DNA from: Segatella copri | Lineage (GTDB): Bacteria > Bacteroidota > Bacteroidia > Bacteroidales > Bacteroidaceae | Reading direction: 5' to 3' | DNA: 64,000 nucleotides | Assembly (NCBI RefSeq): GCF_019127135.1 | Contig: NZ_JAHOEA010000002.1 | Coordinates: forward strand, 62,001-126,000 | Part shown: positions 7,894 to 16,793 of the stretch, piece by piece | Numbering within the stretch: position 1 is the stretch's first letter | Layout: each line of letters opens with the position of its first letter | Notes under the pieces: generated by a model | The model's database searches: none | The model's input: only the letters and a program-made list of their open reading frames with translations | What the model was told of the DNA's origin: nothing | Translations under genes and position numbers: made by a program

Positions 7894-9282
7894 ATGAAAA
7901 AGATAAATACTTTTGCTGCTTTGCTGTTGATGGCAGCAGCTGCAATGTTCTCTACATCTTGCGAGAACGATAATATCAATCCATACGATTACGTGAATAA
8001 TGGCGGTAATGGAAGTAATGAGAACCAGGGTTCTGAAAATACCTTTACAACGAAGGTGGCAGAATATCCTGCCGGTTCTGTGGTTTGGACCAAGGATACT
8101 ACCCTGAGCCAGAGCGTTGAGATTCCTGTAGGAGCATCGCTCTACATTGAGCCGGGCGTAACCGTTACCTGCAAATCAGAGGTTCAGGTGCCGGTAGAAA
8201 TCGTGGTATTGGGCAATCTCTATTGCATGGGAACTGCCGAAAAACCGGTAGTCTTTACTTCTGATACCAGGAAGCCTGCTGATTGGGGCGGTATCATCTG
8301 CGGATATAATTCAGAGGAGGTGGTGCTCAACCACGTGGATGTGGCCTATGCCGGTGCTACTCCTACCGAGAGTTCAGCTTCTTTCCAGAACAAGCTTTTC
8401 AAGACCACCATCGATGGCGGTGTGCCAGCCTTTCACTTCTGTAATGTAAACGGCAAGTTTGTGATGGCAAACAGTTTCTTCCATGACAACTACAACGACC
8501 AGACTTACTTTACCGGTGGTAACGGCGTGATTATCAACAATATCTTTGCCGATAGCGGAAATGCAGCCGATGGCGGTGAGGCCATCAACGTAAAGGCAGG
8601 TTGCAAGATTGATGTAGCCAACAACATCATCTACAACGCCTGCACCAACGCCTTCAAGCTTTCGAATGCCGGCAATAGCGAGGTGATTCCTCTCTCAGAG
8701 ATGACCGCCTATAACAACACTATCATCAACTGCGGCTGGCGCCGTTCCAAGAACAAGAAGGGTGGTTCTGTCTGGGTAGAGAAGGCTGCGAAGCCAATCT
8801 TCGTGAACAATCTCATCTACGACTCCCGTTTCGGCATGAAGCAGCCAAAGAAGGATGGTGCAGATATGGAGCACAGTCGTCTTACACCAAATTACTACTT
8901 TGCATCTACAGAGACAGGCGTAGCACAGATGGCGGAGGATGCAGAACTCGGCATCTGGTTTGATACCGATATCAAGAGCAGCGTGGCTGGTCAGCTCAAT
9001 CCACTCTTCAAAAACTTCAAGCAGAGCGAGAAGATGAATATCAACTGCGAGATTGATAAAGTGGAGAATGGTGCTCCATTAGCATTCGACAAGAGTTGGA
9101 ATTTCGATTATCAGGCAGGCAGTCCTGCTCTTTCTGGTGGTGTAACCGATTTTACCCGCCTCTTCCCGCAAGGTCTACCATTCTTCGGTATGAAGCAGGT
9201 GAATTTCCTGGATAAGAATAACGACCAGAACTATTACTTCGCCGCCCCATTGCCAAGCGCAAGATTCGGAGCGAGATTGTAA
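7894..9282 (+). CDS. Surface-type lipoprotein with right-handed beta-helix
   Basis: 462 residues. A lipoprotein signal ends STSC at residue 23; the next residues ENDN are acidic, the kind of export tag Bacteroidetes use for surface lipoproteins (family knowledge). After an Asn/Gly-rich linker, residues 55-330 show repeated short strands with turns, for example VEIPVGASLYIEPGVTVTC, VVFTSDTRKPADWGG and NNIIYNACTNAFKLSNAG, typical of a parallel beta-helix. No catalytic residues are recognised. It is the last gene of the phosphatase/receptor row and probably works with the receptor at the cell surface (inference). Confidence 0.85.
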   Translation: MKKINTFAALLLMAAAAMFSTSCENDNINPYDYVNNGGNGSNENQGSENTFTTKVAEYPAGSVVWTKDTTLSQSVEIPVGASLYIEPGVTVTCKSEVQVPVEIVVLGNLYCMGTAEKPVVFTSDTRKPADWGGIICGYNSEEVVLNHVDVAYAGATPTESSASFQNKLFKTTIDGGVPAFHFCNVNGKFVMANSFFHDNYNDQTYFTGGNGVIINNIFADSGNAADGGEAINVKAGCKIDVANNIIYNACTNAFKLSNAGNSEVIPLSEMTAYNNTIINCGWRRSKNKKGGSVWVEKAAKPIFVNNLIYDSRFGMKQPKKDGADMEHSRLTPNYYFASTETGVAQMAEDAELGIWFDTDIKSSVAGQLNPLFKNFKQSEKMNINCEIDKVENGAPLAFDKSWNFDYQAGSPALSGGVTDFTRLFPQGLPFFGMKQVNFLDKNNDQNYYFAAPLPSARFGARL

Positions 9283-9508
9283 AAAGCTATTATATATCAT
9301 AGCGCGATTAAATAAAAAGAGGATGCGTGCAGGCGACAGAGATGTAGCTTGCACGCTTTTCTTGTATAATCGGTTTAGTTCAAGATAGAAACAACGTCTT
9401 TTCTTCATCTCTCTTATCTCCTTTCTTCCTTCTTCCTGTATTAATAATGTGTTAATCTCGGGAAAAGTCTTGGTTGATTATAGGATAAAAAGTTCTTTAA
9501 CCTTATTG

Positions 9509-9604
9509 AAATCTCCGTTCATAGACGTTGAACCGCGGTTCAGCGTCTATGAACGGCGGTTCAATGTCTTTGAACGGACATTCAACGTCTATGAACGGAG
9601 ATTT
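9509..9604. repeat. 21-bp-period palindromic array with 24-bp inverted ends
   Basis: The two ends, 9509-9532 and 9581-9604, are perfect 24-bp inverted copies. Inside, three direct units start at 9539, 9560 and 9581 on an exact 21-bp step (pattern TTCAnnGTCTnTGAACGG). The junction at 9530-9541 is the perfect palindrome GAACCGCGGTTC. The whole stretch can fold into a long stem. Confidence 0.9.
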
Positions 9605-9699
9605 TATCTAAGTATAAATGTTTCTTTTCTTAGTTGAAAGAACAGTTTTAGTAGGTTAAAACCCTTGTTTTACCCCTCTTCTTACTCTAATAAAAAAGC

Positions 9700-9735
9700 A
9701 AAAGCTTTGAAAACGAGATTGTTTTCAAAGCTTTT
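9700..9735. terminator. Bidirectional intrinsic terminator at uraA 3' end
   Basis: Perfect 15-bp inverted repeat AAAAGCTTTGAAAAC / GTTTTCAAAGCTTTT with a 6-nt loop, placed just after the uraA stop. T-runs follow on both strands. Confidence 0.85.
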
Positions 9736-9742
9736 TCCTTAT

Positions 9743-10945
9743 TTATGCCTCTTTCTTCTTCGTCTTAGGAAGAACGAGGTTGAGAACTACGCCGATGACG
9801 GCGGAGAGACCGATGCCGGAAATGGCGAAGGAACCGGATGAGAGAACGGCGCCACCCAAGCCCATCGTCAGCATCACAGAGATGATGATGACATTGCGGG
9901 TTTCATTCATGTCTACCTTGTTCTGCATCAGATTCTGAACGCCCACACTTGCGATGGTTCCGAAAAGCAGCAGCATGATGCCACCTAAAACCGCCTGAGG
10001 AATGCTCTGCAACAAAGCACTCAACTTGCCCACGATAGAGAAACAGATGGCGGTGGCTGCGGATATGCGAATCACGGCAGGACTCGTTACCTTGGTGATA
10101 GACATCGCACCTGTTACCTCTGAATAAGTGGTCTCAGGAGGTCCGCCCAGAAAGGCAGAACAGAGACATGCCAGTCCATCGCCCAACATCGTGCGGTGCA
10201 ATCCCGGATCTGCCACGAAATCCTTCTTGGCTACGGCACTCACCACATATACATCGCCGATATGCTCCAGCACCGGAGCTATCGCCACGGGCAACATATA
10301 GAGGAATGGAGCCCAGGAGAAATGGGTGATGGTATCGAAGGATACAGGACAGGAGAACCATGATGCCGCTGCCACGCCCGAGAAATCTACCTCGCCCATG
10401 CAGATGGCGATGACATAGCCTACGATAACCCCCGAAATGATAGGAACCAGCTTCATCAAGCCCTTGCAGAAGGTAAGCACCAGAATAGCGGTGATGAGCG
10501 ATGCAAAGGCGAGAATCCAGTTGGTCTTTGCCATATCCACAGCGCTGCCCGAAAGGGAGAGACCGATGAGGATGATGGCGGGACCGATGACTACCGGAGG
10601 AAAAATCCTGTCCAGCAGTTTCTTGCCCTGCCATTTCACTAGGGCGCTCATGACGAAATACACCAGAGAAACGCTGGTTAGTCCGGCGATTGTTCCCGGC
10701 AGTCCCCATTGCTTGGTAGCAGCGATGATAGGGGCGATAAAGGCGAAGGAACTGCCTAGGAAAATAGGCACCTTACCCTTGGTGATGAAGTGAAAAAGAA
10801 AGGTTCCTACACCAGCGGTGAAGAGAGCCGTTGCCGGATCGATGCCTATCAGAAGAGGCACCAGAACCGTTGCACCGAAAGCCACAAACAGGAATTGTAC
10901 TCCCACCAGGGTTTTCTTGGTCATAGAAAGTTGTTCTGTATCCAT
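9743..10945 (-). CDS. uraA: Uracil/xanthine permease, NCS2 family (UraA-like)
   Basis: 400 residues, about 14 membrane segments, the usual NCS2 length. It has the family signature GGPPETTYSEVTGAM (about 270), which carries the substrate-binding Glu region, and LEHIGD in the eighth segment with a conserved Glu. NCS2 proteins import nucleobases by proton symport; the closest pattern is the uracil carrier UraA. It starts 15 bp after the fcl stop on the same strand, so it likely shares the fcl message, although the functions are unrelated. Confidence 0.9.
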   Translation of the reverse strand: MDTEQLSMTKKTLVGVQFLFVAFGATVLVPLLIGIDPATALFTAGVGTFLFHFITKGKVPIFLGSSFAFIAPIIAATKQWGLPGTIAGLTSVSLVYFVMSALVKWQGKKLLDRIFPPVVIGPAIILIGLSLSGSAVDMAKTNWILAFASLITAILVLTFCKGLMKLVPIISGVIVGYVIAICMGEVDFSGVAAASWFSCPVSFDTITHFSWAPFLYMLPVAIAPVLEHIGDVYVVSAVAKKDFVADPGLHRTMLGDGLACLCSAFLGGPPETTYSEVTGAMSITKVTSPAVIRISAATAICFSIVGKLSALLQSIPQAVLGGIMLLLFGTIASVGVQNLMQNKVDMNETRNVIIISVMLTMGLGGAVLSSGSFAISGIGLSAVIGVVLNLVLPKTKKKEA

Positions 10946-10960
10946 AGTCGATATTCTTCT

Positions 10961-12169
10961 TTAGTCTTTCAGACTCTCCTGATACCAGTCGAAGAGTTTC
11001 TTTACACCATCCTCAATCTCTACCTTATGCGTCCAGCCGAGGCTGTGGAGCTTATCTACAGAGATGAGCTTGCGCATGGTTCCATCTGGCTTGCTGGCGT
11101 CAAACTCTACCTCGCCTTCGAAACCTACAGCCTTTACTACAAGCTCTGAAAGTTCACGGATGGTGAGCTCCTTGCCGGTACCCACGTTGATGTGACAGTT
11201 GCGAATCTCACCGAGAGATGGGATAGCGCCGCCACGGCCCTCAGAGTTGTTTCTATCCACAGCACCATCTACCTTGGCACCATAGAATACTGAACTGTAC
11301 TTCTCAATACCGATGATGTCCTTGAAATCTACATTCAGGAGCACATGAACGCTGGCATCTGCCATATCCTCGCTCCAGAGGAATTCACGCAATGGCTTGC
11401 CGGTTCCCCAAAGCACTACCTTGTTGTCGTAGATGCCGTAGAACTCCAGCGCCTTCAGAATGCGCTCGTGAGAGTTGCTGCCGTCTACATTACCCTCGCC
11501 GATGATTTCGCGGAGCTTATCAGTAGGGTTGATAGGACGCTTGTTCATATCTACCTCGATGCTGTGCCAGTCGCCATCGTGGATAAGCTTGGCAAGATAA
11601 ATCTTGCGCATCATCGCAGGCATTACATGGCTGTTCTCCAAGTGGAAGTTATCGTTAGGACCATAGAGGTTGGTTGGCATCACAGCGATATAGTTGGTAC
11701 CATACTGAAGATTGTAGCTCTCGCACATCTTCAGTCCGGCAATCTTGGCGATGGCATATTCCTCGTTGGTATATTCCAGCGGAGAAGTAAGGAGCACATC
11801 TTCACTCATTGGCTGTGGTGCATTCTTTGGATAGATGCAGGTAGAGCCCAGGAAGAGGAGTTTCTTTACGCCATGAGAATAGGCGTTGCTGATTACGTTG
11901 CATTGCATCTTCATGTTCTGCATGATGAAGTCTGCACGATACAATGAATTCGCCATGATACCGCCCACGAAGGCAGCAGCCAGAACTACTGCATCTGGCT
12001 TCTCCTCATCAAAGAACTTCTCTACTGCATACTGGTCGGTCAAGTCGAGTTCTTTGTGAGAACGACCTACCAGATTGTTATAGCCTCTCTTCTTGAGGTT
12101 ATTCCAAATAGCAGAACCCACGAGTCCGTGGTGTCCTGCAATATAAATTTTAGAATCTTTTGATAACAT
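10961..12169 (-). CDS. fcl: GDP-L-fucose synthase
   Basis: 402 residues of the extended SDR fold. N-terminal nucleotide motif GHHGLVGSAI (about 13-22), catalytic Ser in GSTCIYP (about 108) and the YAIAK pair (about 138). It converts GDP-4-keto-6-deoxymannose to GDP-L-fucose in two steps, epimerisation and NADPH reduction. It is longer than the roughly 320-residue E. coli enzyme because of an insert around residues 200-270, which I believe is common in Bacteroidetes. It lies 33 bp after gmd, the preceding pathway enzyme, so this is a GDP-fucose module for surface glycans and glycoproteins. Confidence 0.95.
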   Translation of the reverse strand: MLSKDSKIYIAGHHGLVGSAIWNNLKKRGYNNLVGRSHKELDLTDQYAVEKFFDEEKPDAVVLAAAFVGGIMANSLYRADFIMQNMKMQCNVISNAYSHGVKKLLFLGSTCIYPKNAPQPMSEDVLLTSPLEYTNEEYAIAKIAGLKMCESYNLQYGTNYIAVMPTNLYGPNDNFHLENSHVMPAMMRKIYLAKLIHDGDWHSIEVDMNKRPINPTDKLREIIGEGNVDGSNSHERILKALEFYGIYDNKVVLWGTGKPLREFLWSEDMADASVHVLLNVDFKDIIGIEKYSSVFYGAKVDGAVDRNNSEGRGGAIPSLGEIRNCHINVGTGKELTIRELSELVVKAVGFEGEVEFDASKPDGTMRKLISVDKLHSLGWTHKVEIEDGVKKLFDWYQESLKD

Positions 12170-12202
12170 TGATTATTATTGTAAACTATCAACTGTTAAC
12201 TA

Positions 12203-13312
12203 TTACTTAACAATACCCTTCTCCAAGTATTCTGCAAGATTGCAGCGAACCTTCTGACCGGCATCCTCAGCAGCTACCTTAGCCATATCGCTCTCTACCA
12301 TGATCTTTACGAGATCCTCGAACGATGTGGTGTTAGGATTCCAGTTGAGCTTGGCCTTAGCCTTTGTTGGGTCACCCCAGAGGTTTACCACGTCGGTAGG
12401 ACGGTAGAAATCAGGAGAAACCTCAACAAGTGTCTTGCCGATGAGTTCCTCAGGACCCTCAACGCAGATACCCTTCTCGTTCTCTTCCTTGCCTTCCCAC
12501 TTCAGTTCGATTCCTACATAGTGGAAGGCCAGCTGGGCGAACTCACGCACAGAGTGCTGCTTACCTGTTGCAATCACGAAGTCCTCTGGCTTCTCAGCCT
12601 GGAGAATCAGCCACATACACTCTACATAATCCTTGGCATAACCCCAGTCGCGGAGTGAATCCAGGTTACCGAGATAAAGCTTGTCTTGCTTGCCCTGCTT
12701 GATGCGGGCAGCAGCCAAAGTAATCTTGCGGGTAACGAAAGTCTCACCACGACGCTCACTCTCATGATTGAAGAGGATACCTGAGCAGCAGAACATGTTG
12801 TATGCCTCACGGTACTCCTTGACAATCCAGAAACCATACTGCTTGGCAACAGCGTATGGAGAATAAGGGTGGAATGGAGTGTTCTCGTTCTGAGGAACCT
12901 CTTCTACCTTACCGTAAAGCTCTGAAGTTGAAGCCTGATACATGCGGCAGGTCTTCTCCAAACCACACTGGCGGATAGCCTCCAGGATACGGAGTACACC
13001 GGTGGCATCTACGTCGGCAGTAAACTCAGGAGAGTCGAAGCTCACCTGTACATGGCTCTGAGCTGCAAGATTATAAACTTCTGTTGGCTTCACCTTGTTC
13101 ATTACCTGGATGATACTCATAGAGTCACCGAGGTCGGCATAGTGAAGGTGGAAGTTTGGCTGACCTTCCAAGTGAGCGATACGCTCACGGAAATCAGTAG
13201 ATGAACGACGGATTGTTCCGTGGACATCATACCCTTTTTCCAATAATAATTCAGCCAAGTATGAACCATCCTGGCCTGTGATACCTGTAATTAAAGCTAC
13301 TTTTTTGTTCAT
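12203..13312 (-). CDS. gmd: GDP-mannose 4,6-dehydratase
   Basis: 369 residues. The start [20 protein letters not shown] shows the GxxGxxG nucleotide motif directly; the upstream in-frame ATG at 13390 would add 26 residues overlapping the previous gene and lacks homology features, so I use 13312. Catalytic Thr/Ser-Tyr-Lys region: STSELYG (about 128) and [10 protein letters not shown] (about 154). The [17 protein letters not shown] stretch is a GMD signature. It makes GDP-4-keto-6-deoxy-D-mannose, the substrate of Fcl encoded next. Confidence 0.95.
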   Translation of the reverse strand: MNKKVALITGITGQDGSYLAELLLEKGYDVHGTIRRSSTDFRERIAHLEGQPNFHLHYADLGDSMSIIQVMNKVKPTEVYNLAAQSHVQVSFDSPEFTADVDATGVLRILEAIRQCGLEKTCRMYQASTSELYGKVEEVPQNENTPFHPYSPYAVAKQYGFWIVKEYREAYNMFCCSGILFNHESERRGETFVTRKITLAAARIKQGKQDKLYLGNLDSLRDWGYAKDYVECMWLILQAEKPEDFVIATGKQHSVREFAQLAFHYVGIELKWEGKEENEKGICVEGPEELIGKTLVEVSPDFYRPTDVVNLWGDPTKAKAKLNWNPNTTSFEDLVKIMVESDMAKVAAEDAGQKVRCNLAEYLEKGIVK

Positions 13313-13376
13313 GTTATTATATATTTTTATAATGGGTTTCTTATCGAAAAGTCTGAATTCATGTAAATGATTCTGA

Positions 13377-14105
13377 TTAATCCTTAGCAATCAGGTTTTC
13401 GAAGTCATCACAGAATTCTGTCATTCGGTGATAGAGTAGATTGCAACCTTTATTTGATAATTCATCATCTGGTAGTGGACCGCTGTTGATAGCCACCGTA
13501 AAGATGTTGGCAGCCACGCCGGCACGTACGCCCAAGGGAGCATTCTCTACCACGATGCCTTCCCAGGGTTTCAGATTACCTGCTTTCTGCAATCCCATGA
13601 GATATGGGTCAGGATTAGGCTTTCCGCGCTTCACATCATAAGCAGTTACGATATGTGTTTCATCCAGAAAATCGCCGAAGTCGTTGAGCAGTCGCATGAT
13701 GAGCGGGCGCTGTCCGCTTCCGGTTACCACTCCCACTTGCATGCCGGCCTCTTTAATCTTCTGCATGATTTCCTTTACGCCAGGGAATATTTCGGCAGTA
13801 GGCATGGAATGGAAGATTTCAGTCTTGACATCATACATCTTCTGTGCTTTGTCCAGCGTGATGTCGATGCCCTTCTGCTTCTTCACCATCATCTGGATGG
13901 TGTCAATGCCTCTAGCTCCTTCTGTAGCATAAGCGTCGGCTGCAGTCATGTGGATATCAAACTGCTTCATTGATTCCTGCCATGCCACAGCATGATTAGG
14001 CATGCTGTTGTATAGCACGCCATCCATATCAAAAAGCACGGCTCTAGGGGTAAATTCCCCAAAGCCGTGTTCTTTCAAGTATTTCGAAATAATTTCCTTC
14101 ATCAA
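13377..14105 (-). CDS. HAD-superfamily phosphatase, beta-phosphoglucomutase-like
   Basis: 242 residues. HAD motif I is [10 protein letters not shown] (about 25), motif II VVTGSGQ (about 122) and motif III/IV in [18 protein letters not shown] plus [12 protein letters not shown] (about 160-195). A helical cap follows motif I, the subfamily type of phosphoglucomutase and of sugar phosphatases. Acts on a small phosphorylated metabolite in the cytoplasm; the substrate is unknown. A second ATG one codon on is equally possible. It sits between pgi and gmd, in sugar phosphate company. Confidence 0.88.
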   Translation of the reverse strand: MMKEIISKYLKEHGFGEFTPRAVLFDMDGVLYNSMPNHAVAWQESMKQFDIHMTAADAYATEGARGIDTIQMMVKKQKGIDITLDKAQKMYDVKTEIFHSMPTAEIFPGVKEIMQKIKEAGMQVGVVTGSGQRPLIMRLLNDFGDFLDETHIVTAYDVKRGKPNPDPYLMGLQKAGNLKPWEGIVVENAPLGVRAGVAANIFTVAINSGPLPDDELSNKGCNLLYHRMTEFCDDFENLIAKD

Positions 14106-14116
14106 CCTTTGTGTTT

Positions 14117-14222
14117 TAATGTTAAGTGTTTAATGTTAAATGTTAAGTTGTCTAACGGAGCAATTTCTTTGCCCGGTATTAATGGCGCTAGCCCTAATTT
14201 AACATTTAACACTTAACATTTA
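14117..14222. repeat. Inverted heptamer repeat between pgi and the HAD gene
   Basis: Two arrays of the 7-bp unit TGTTAAA/TGTTAAG, at about 14117-14147 and inverted at 14197-14222, flank a 50-bp GC-richer centre. The same arrangement occurs before lpxC (37460-37537), and one arm before plsC. Confidence 0.8.
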
Positions 14223-14225
14223 GCT

Positions 14226-15581
14226 TTACTCATTCTTCAAGCGCTCCTGGATAGCTTTGCTCTCTGCCTCGTAACCTGGCTTGTTGAGCAATGCAAACAT
14301 ATTCTTCTTGTATGCCTCTACACCAGGCTGGTTGAATGGGTTTACCTCTTCCAAGAGACCGCTGATACCGCAAGCCTTCTCGAAGAAATAAATCAGCTGA
14401 CCGAGGTAGTAAGCGTTCAACTCTGGTACGTTAACCAGGATGTTAGGAACACCACCATCAACGTGAGCCAGACGTGTACCGAGCTCTGCCATCTTGTTTA
14501 CCTCATCAACACGCTTGCCCTCGAGGAAGTTCAAACCATCGAGGTTTTCATCATCGTGAGGGAAGAGCAGCTTCTCGTTAGGAGTCTCAACGCTGATAAC
14601 TGTCTCGAAGATAGAGCGCTCGCCCTGCTGAATCCACTGACCCATAGAGTGAAGGTCGGTAGTGAAGTCGCAAGCTGCTGGGAAGATACCCTTCTGGTCC
14701 TTACCCTCGCTCTCACCATAGAGCTGCTTCCACCACTCTGCGAAGTAGTGAAGTTTAGGCTGGAAGTTGCATACAATCTCAATCTTCTTGCCAGCCTGTG
14801 TATAGAGAGCCTGACGTGTAGCTGCATAGATAGCAGCAGGATTCTCCTCGAAAGCTACGTCCTTGCCGCAAGCCTTCTCCATATCAGCAGCACCGGCAAC
14901 GAGCTGCTTTACATCGAAACCAGCTACTGCGATAGGCAACAAACCTACTGGAGTCAAAACAGAGAAACGGCCACCTACATTGTCAGGGATGATGAAGCTC
15001 TTGTAGCCCTCCTTGTCAGCACAAGTACGTGCAGCACCCTTCTTGGCGTCGGTAACAGCTACGATAACCTCCTTAGCCTCTTCCTTACCGCGCTGATCCT
15101 CGCACTGCTTCTTCAAGAGACGGAAAGCAAGAGCAGTCTCAGTAGTGGTACCAGACTTAGAGATATTGATGACACCAAACTTCTTGTCCTTCAAGAAAGA
15201 AGTCAACTCGAAGAGGTAGTCCTCACCGATATTGTTACCTGCGAAGAGGATAGTAGGGTTCTTCTTGTCGTTTACGAGCCAAGCGAAAGAGTTGCCGAGG
15301 CCTTCAATAACGGCGCGAGCACCGAGGTAGCTACCACCGATACCTGCAACTACAACAACCTCACACTTTTCGCGCAAAGTGTTGGCAACAGCCTGAATCT
15401 CATCGAGGAACTCAGGAGTGATAGAAGATGGCAAATGTAACCATCCCAAGAAATCGTTACCTTCACAAGTGCCGTTCTCAAGAGCTTCCTGAGCGGCCTT
15501 AACCTTAGGCTCGTAAGCCTTTACTGCACCTTCTGCGAGGAATGATGCAGCCTTTGTAATGTTTAAGCTGATACTTTTCAT
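14226..15581 (-). CDS. pgi: Glucose-6-phosphate isomerase
   Basis: 451 residues, the length of the shorter bacterial class. Signatures: [16 protein letters not shown] (about 79), [16 protein letters not shown] (about 139) with the phosphate-binding SKSGT loop, a catalytic Glu in the region near GQWIQQGE (about 315) and NPFNQPGVE near the C-terminus. Interconverts glucose 6-phosphate and fructose 6-phosphate in glycolysis and supplies fructose 6-phosphate for GDP-sugars, which fits the nearby gmd and fcl. It is 84 bp downstream of gpsA on the same strand. Confidence 0.96.
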   Translation of the reverse strand: MKSISLNITKAASFLAEGAVKAYEPKVKAAQEALENGTCEGNDFLGWLHLPSSITPEFLDEIQAVANTLREKCEVVVVAGIGGSYLGARAVIEGLGNSFAWLVNDKKNPTILFAGNNIGEDYLFELTSFLKDKKFGVINISKSGTTTETALAFRLLKKQCEDQRGKEEAKEVIVAVTDAKKGAARTCADKEGYKSFIIPDNVGGRFSVLTPVGLLPIAVAGFDVKQLVAGAADMEKACGKDVAFEENPAAIYAATRQALYTQAGKKIEIVCNFQPKLHYFAEWWKQLYGESEGKDQKGIFPAACDFTTDLHSMGQWIQQGERSIFETVISVETPNEKLLFPHDDENLDGLNFLEGKRVDEVNKMAELGTRLAHVDGGVPNILVNVPELNAYYLGQLIYFFEKACGISGLLEEVNPFNQPGVEAYKKNMFALLNKPGYEAESKAIQERLKNE

Positions 15582-15665
15582 TTTTTCTTTTAATATCTAA
15601 ATGAATGTGTTAATGTTACTACTTGAAGACAAGCTCTTCTACCGAAACCGACGGATAGGATGTGG

Positions 15666-16664
15666 CTATCTGAACGAATCGGTCAAGAGTTTGATTTCGA
15701 TTTGCGGACTGATGCGCTCGTACAATATATTATATACAGCATCAAGAATCGGCATGTTGACGTGCATGTGGCGGTTGATTTCCTTCATACACTTGGTGCC
15801 GAAATATCCTTCGGCAATCATCTCCATCTCTATCTGCGCACTCTTCACGCTGTAGCCCTTGCCTATCATGGTACCGAAGGTTCGGTTGCGGGAAAAGTTA
15901 CTGTAGCCTGTTACGAGCAAGTCGCCCAGATAAACTGAGTCGTACATGCTTCGGTCGATAGGGTGGACGGCTGTCAGGAAGCGGTGCATTTCCTGAACGG
16001 CATTCGACATGAGTACTGCCTGGAAATTGTCACCATACTTCAGTCCGCCACAGATACCTGCTGCGATGGCGTATACGTTCTTCAGAACCGAAGAGTATTC
16101 GATGCCGATGACATCGCTCGAAGTCTTGGTCTTGATGAATTCACTCGCCAGACAATCGTTGGCGAAGGCACGCGCCTTTTCGGTATCGCTACAGCCCACG
16201 GTGAGATAGCTCAGTCGCTCCAGTGCCACCTCCTCGGCATGAGAAGGACCGCCGATGCAGGCGAGGTTCTCGTAAGGCACATCGTAAACCTGATGGAAAT
16301 ACTCTGAGCACACGAGGTTTTCATCAGGCACGATACCTTTAATGGCTGTGATGATGAACTTATCGCTGAGTCGGGTCTTGAGCTTTTTGAGATGATTCTT
16401 CAGATAAGGCGATGGGGTGACGAACACGAGTGTATCGTAATTCTGCACTATCTTGTTGATGTCGGAAGAGAAGAAGATTTCTTCCACATTGAATCGTGCC
16501 GACATCAGATAGGCAGGGTTGTGCCCCATGCGCTTGAAGTCCTCGATGCGGTCGTCGCGACGCATATACCAGCCTATGTGATGAGTATGCCCCACCACAA
16601 TCTTGGCAATGGCTGTAGCCCAGCTACCGCCGCCAATAATCGCTATTTTACCGCAGTTATACAC
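15666..16664 (-). CDS. gpsA: NAD(P)-dependent glycerol-3-phosphate dehydrogenase
   Basis: 332 residues. N-terminal Rossmann motif IGGGSWATAIAKI (about 10-22), FVTPSPYL (about 81), KGI (about 109, catalytic Lys region), GGPSHAEEVA (about 139) and SVLKNVYAIAAGI with the catalytic Lys (about 190). Reduces dihydroxyacetone phosphate to sn-glycerol 3-phosphate for phospholipid synthesis. Located between lysS and pgi in a same-strand series; a heptamer-type repeat fills the gap to lysS. Confidence 0.95.
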   Translation of the reverse strand: MYNCGKIAIIGGGSWATAIAKIVVGHTHHIGWYMRRDDRIEDFKRMGHNPAYLMSARFNVEEIFFSSDINKIVQNYDTLVFVTPSPYLKNHLKKLKTRLSDKFIITAIKGIVPDENLVCSEYFHQVYDVPYENLACIGGPSHAEEVALERLSYLTVGCSDTEKARAFANDCLASEFIKTKTSSDVIGIEYSSVLKNVYAIAAGICGGLKYGDNFQAVLMSNAVQEMHRFLTAVHPIDRSMYDSVYLGDLLVTGYSNFSRNRTFGTMIGKGYSVKSAQIEMEMIAEGYFGTKCMKEINRHMHVNMPILDAVYNILYERISPQIEIKLLTDSFR

Positions 16665-16678
16665 TTCGAATGATTTTA

Positions 16679-16793
16679 TAATTAATAATTAATAATGTAT
16701 AATGAGGCTTTCGCCTTTGTTTGTAGGTATAATGTATAACTAATAAAAAGCCGGAGCTCTTTATTAATTATACATTATTAATTATACATTAAG
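16679..16793. repeat. Heptamer-period A+T repeats between lysS and gpsA
   Basis: ATTAATA, ATTAATA, ATGTATA, ATGAG at 16679-16705, with further and inverted copies at about 16726-16745 and 16762-16793, the last touching the lysS stop. The 7-bp step is the same as in the other spacer arrays. Confidence 0.7.

Larger units (their letters stand above)
9283..9742. other. 460-bp gap with palindromic array and terminator
   Basis: This convergent gap between the lipoprotein gene and uraA contains the palindromic array at 9509-9604 and the bidirectional terminator at 9700-9735. The first 220 bp are A+T-rich without recognisable features. A 62-codon reading frame across the array is a by-product of its 21-bp period. 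Confidence 0.6.

Noticed and set aside
9449-9637. 62-codon frame with repeated ERRFNV units
   Set aside because: The repeat in the product follows from the 21-bp period of the palindromic array; no start signal or relatives are apparent.
13313-13390. 26-codon extension of gmd
   Set aside because: It overlaps the preceding HAD gene and the nucleotide-binding motif begins directly after the later ATG.
14463-15440. 325-codon plus-strand frame
   Set aside because: Antisense of pgi, whose signatures are complete.
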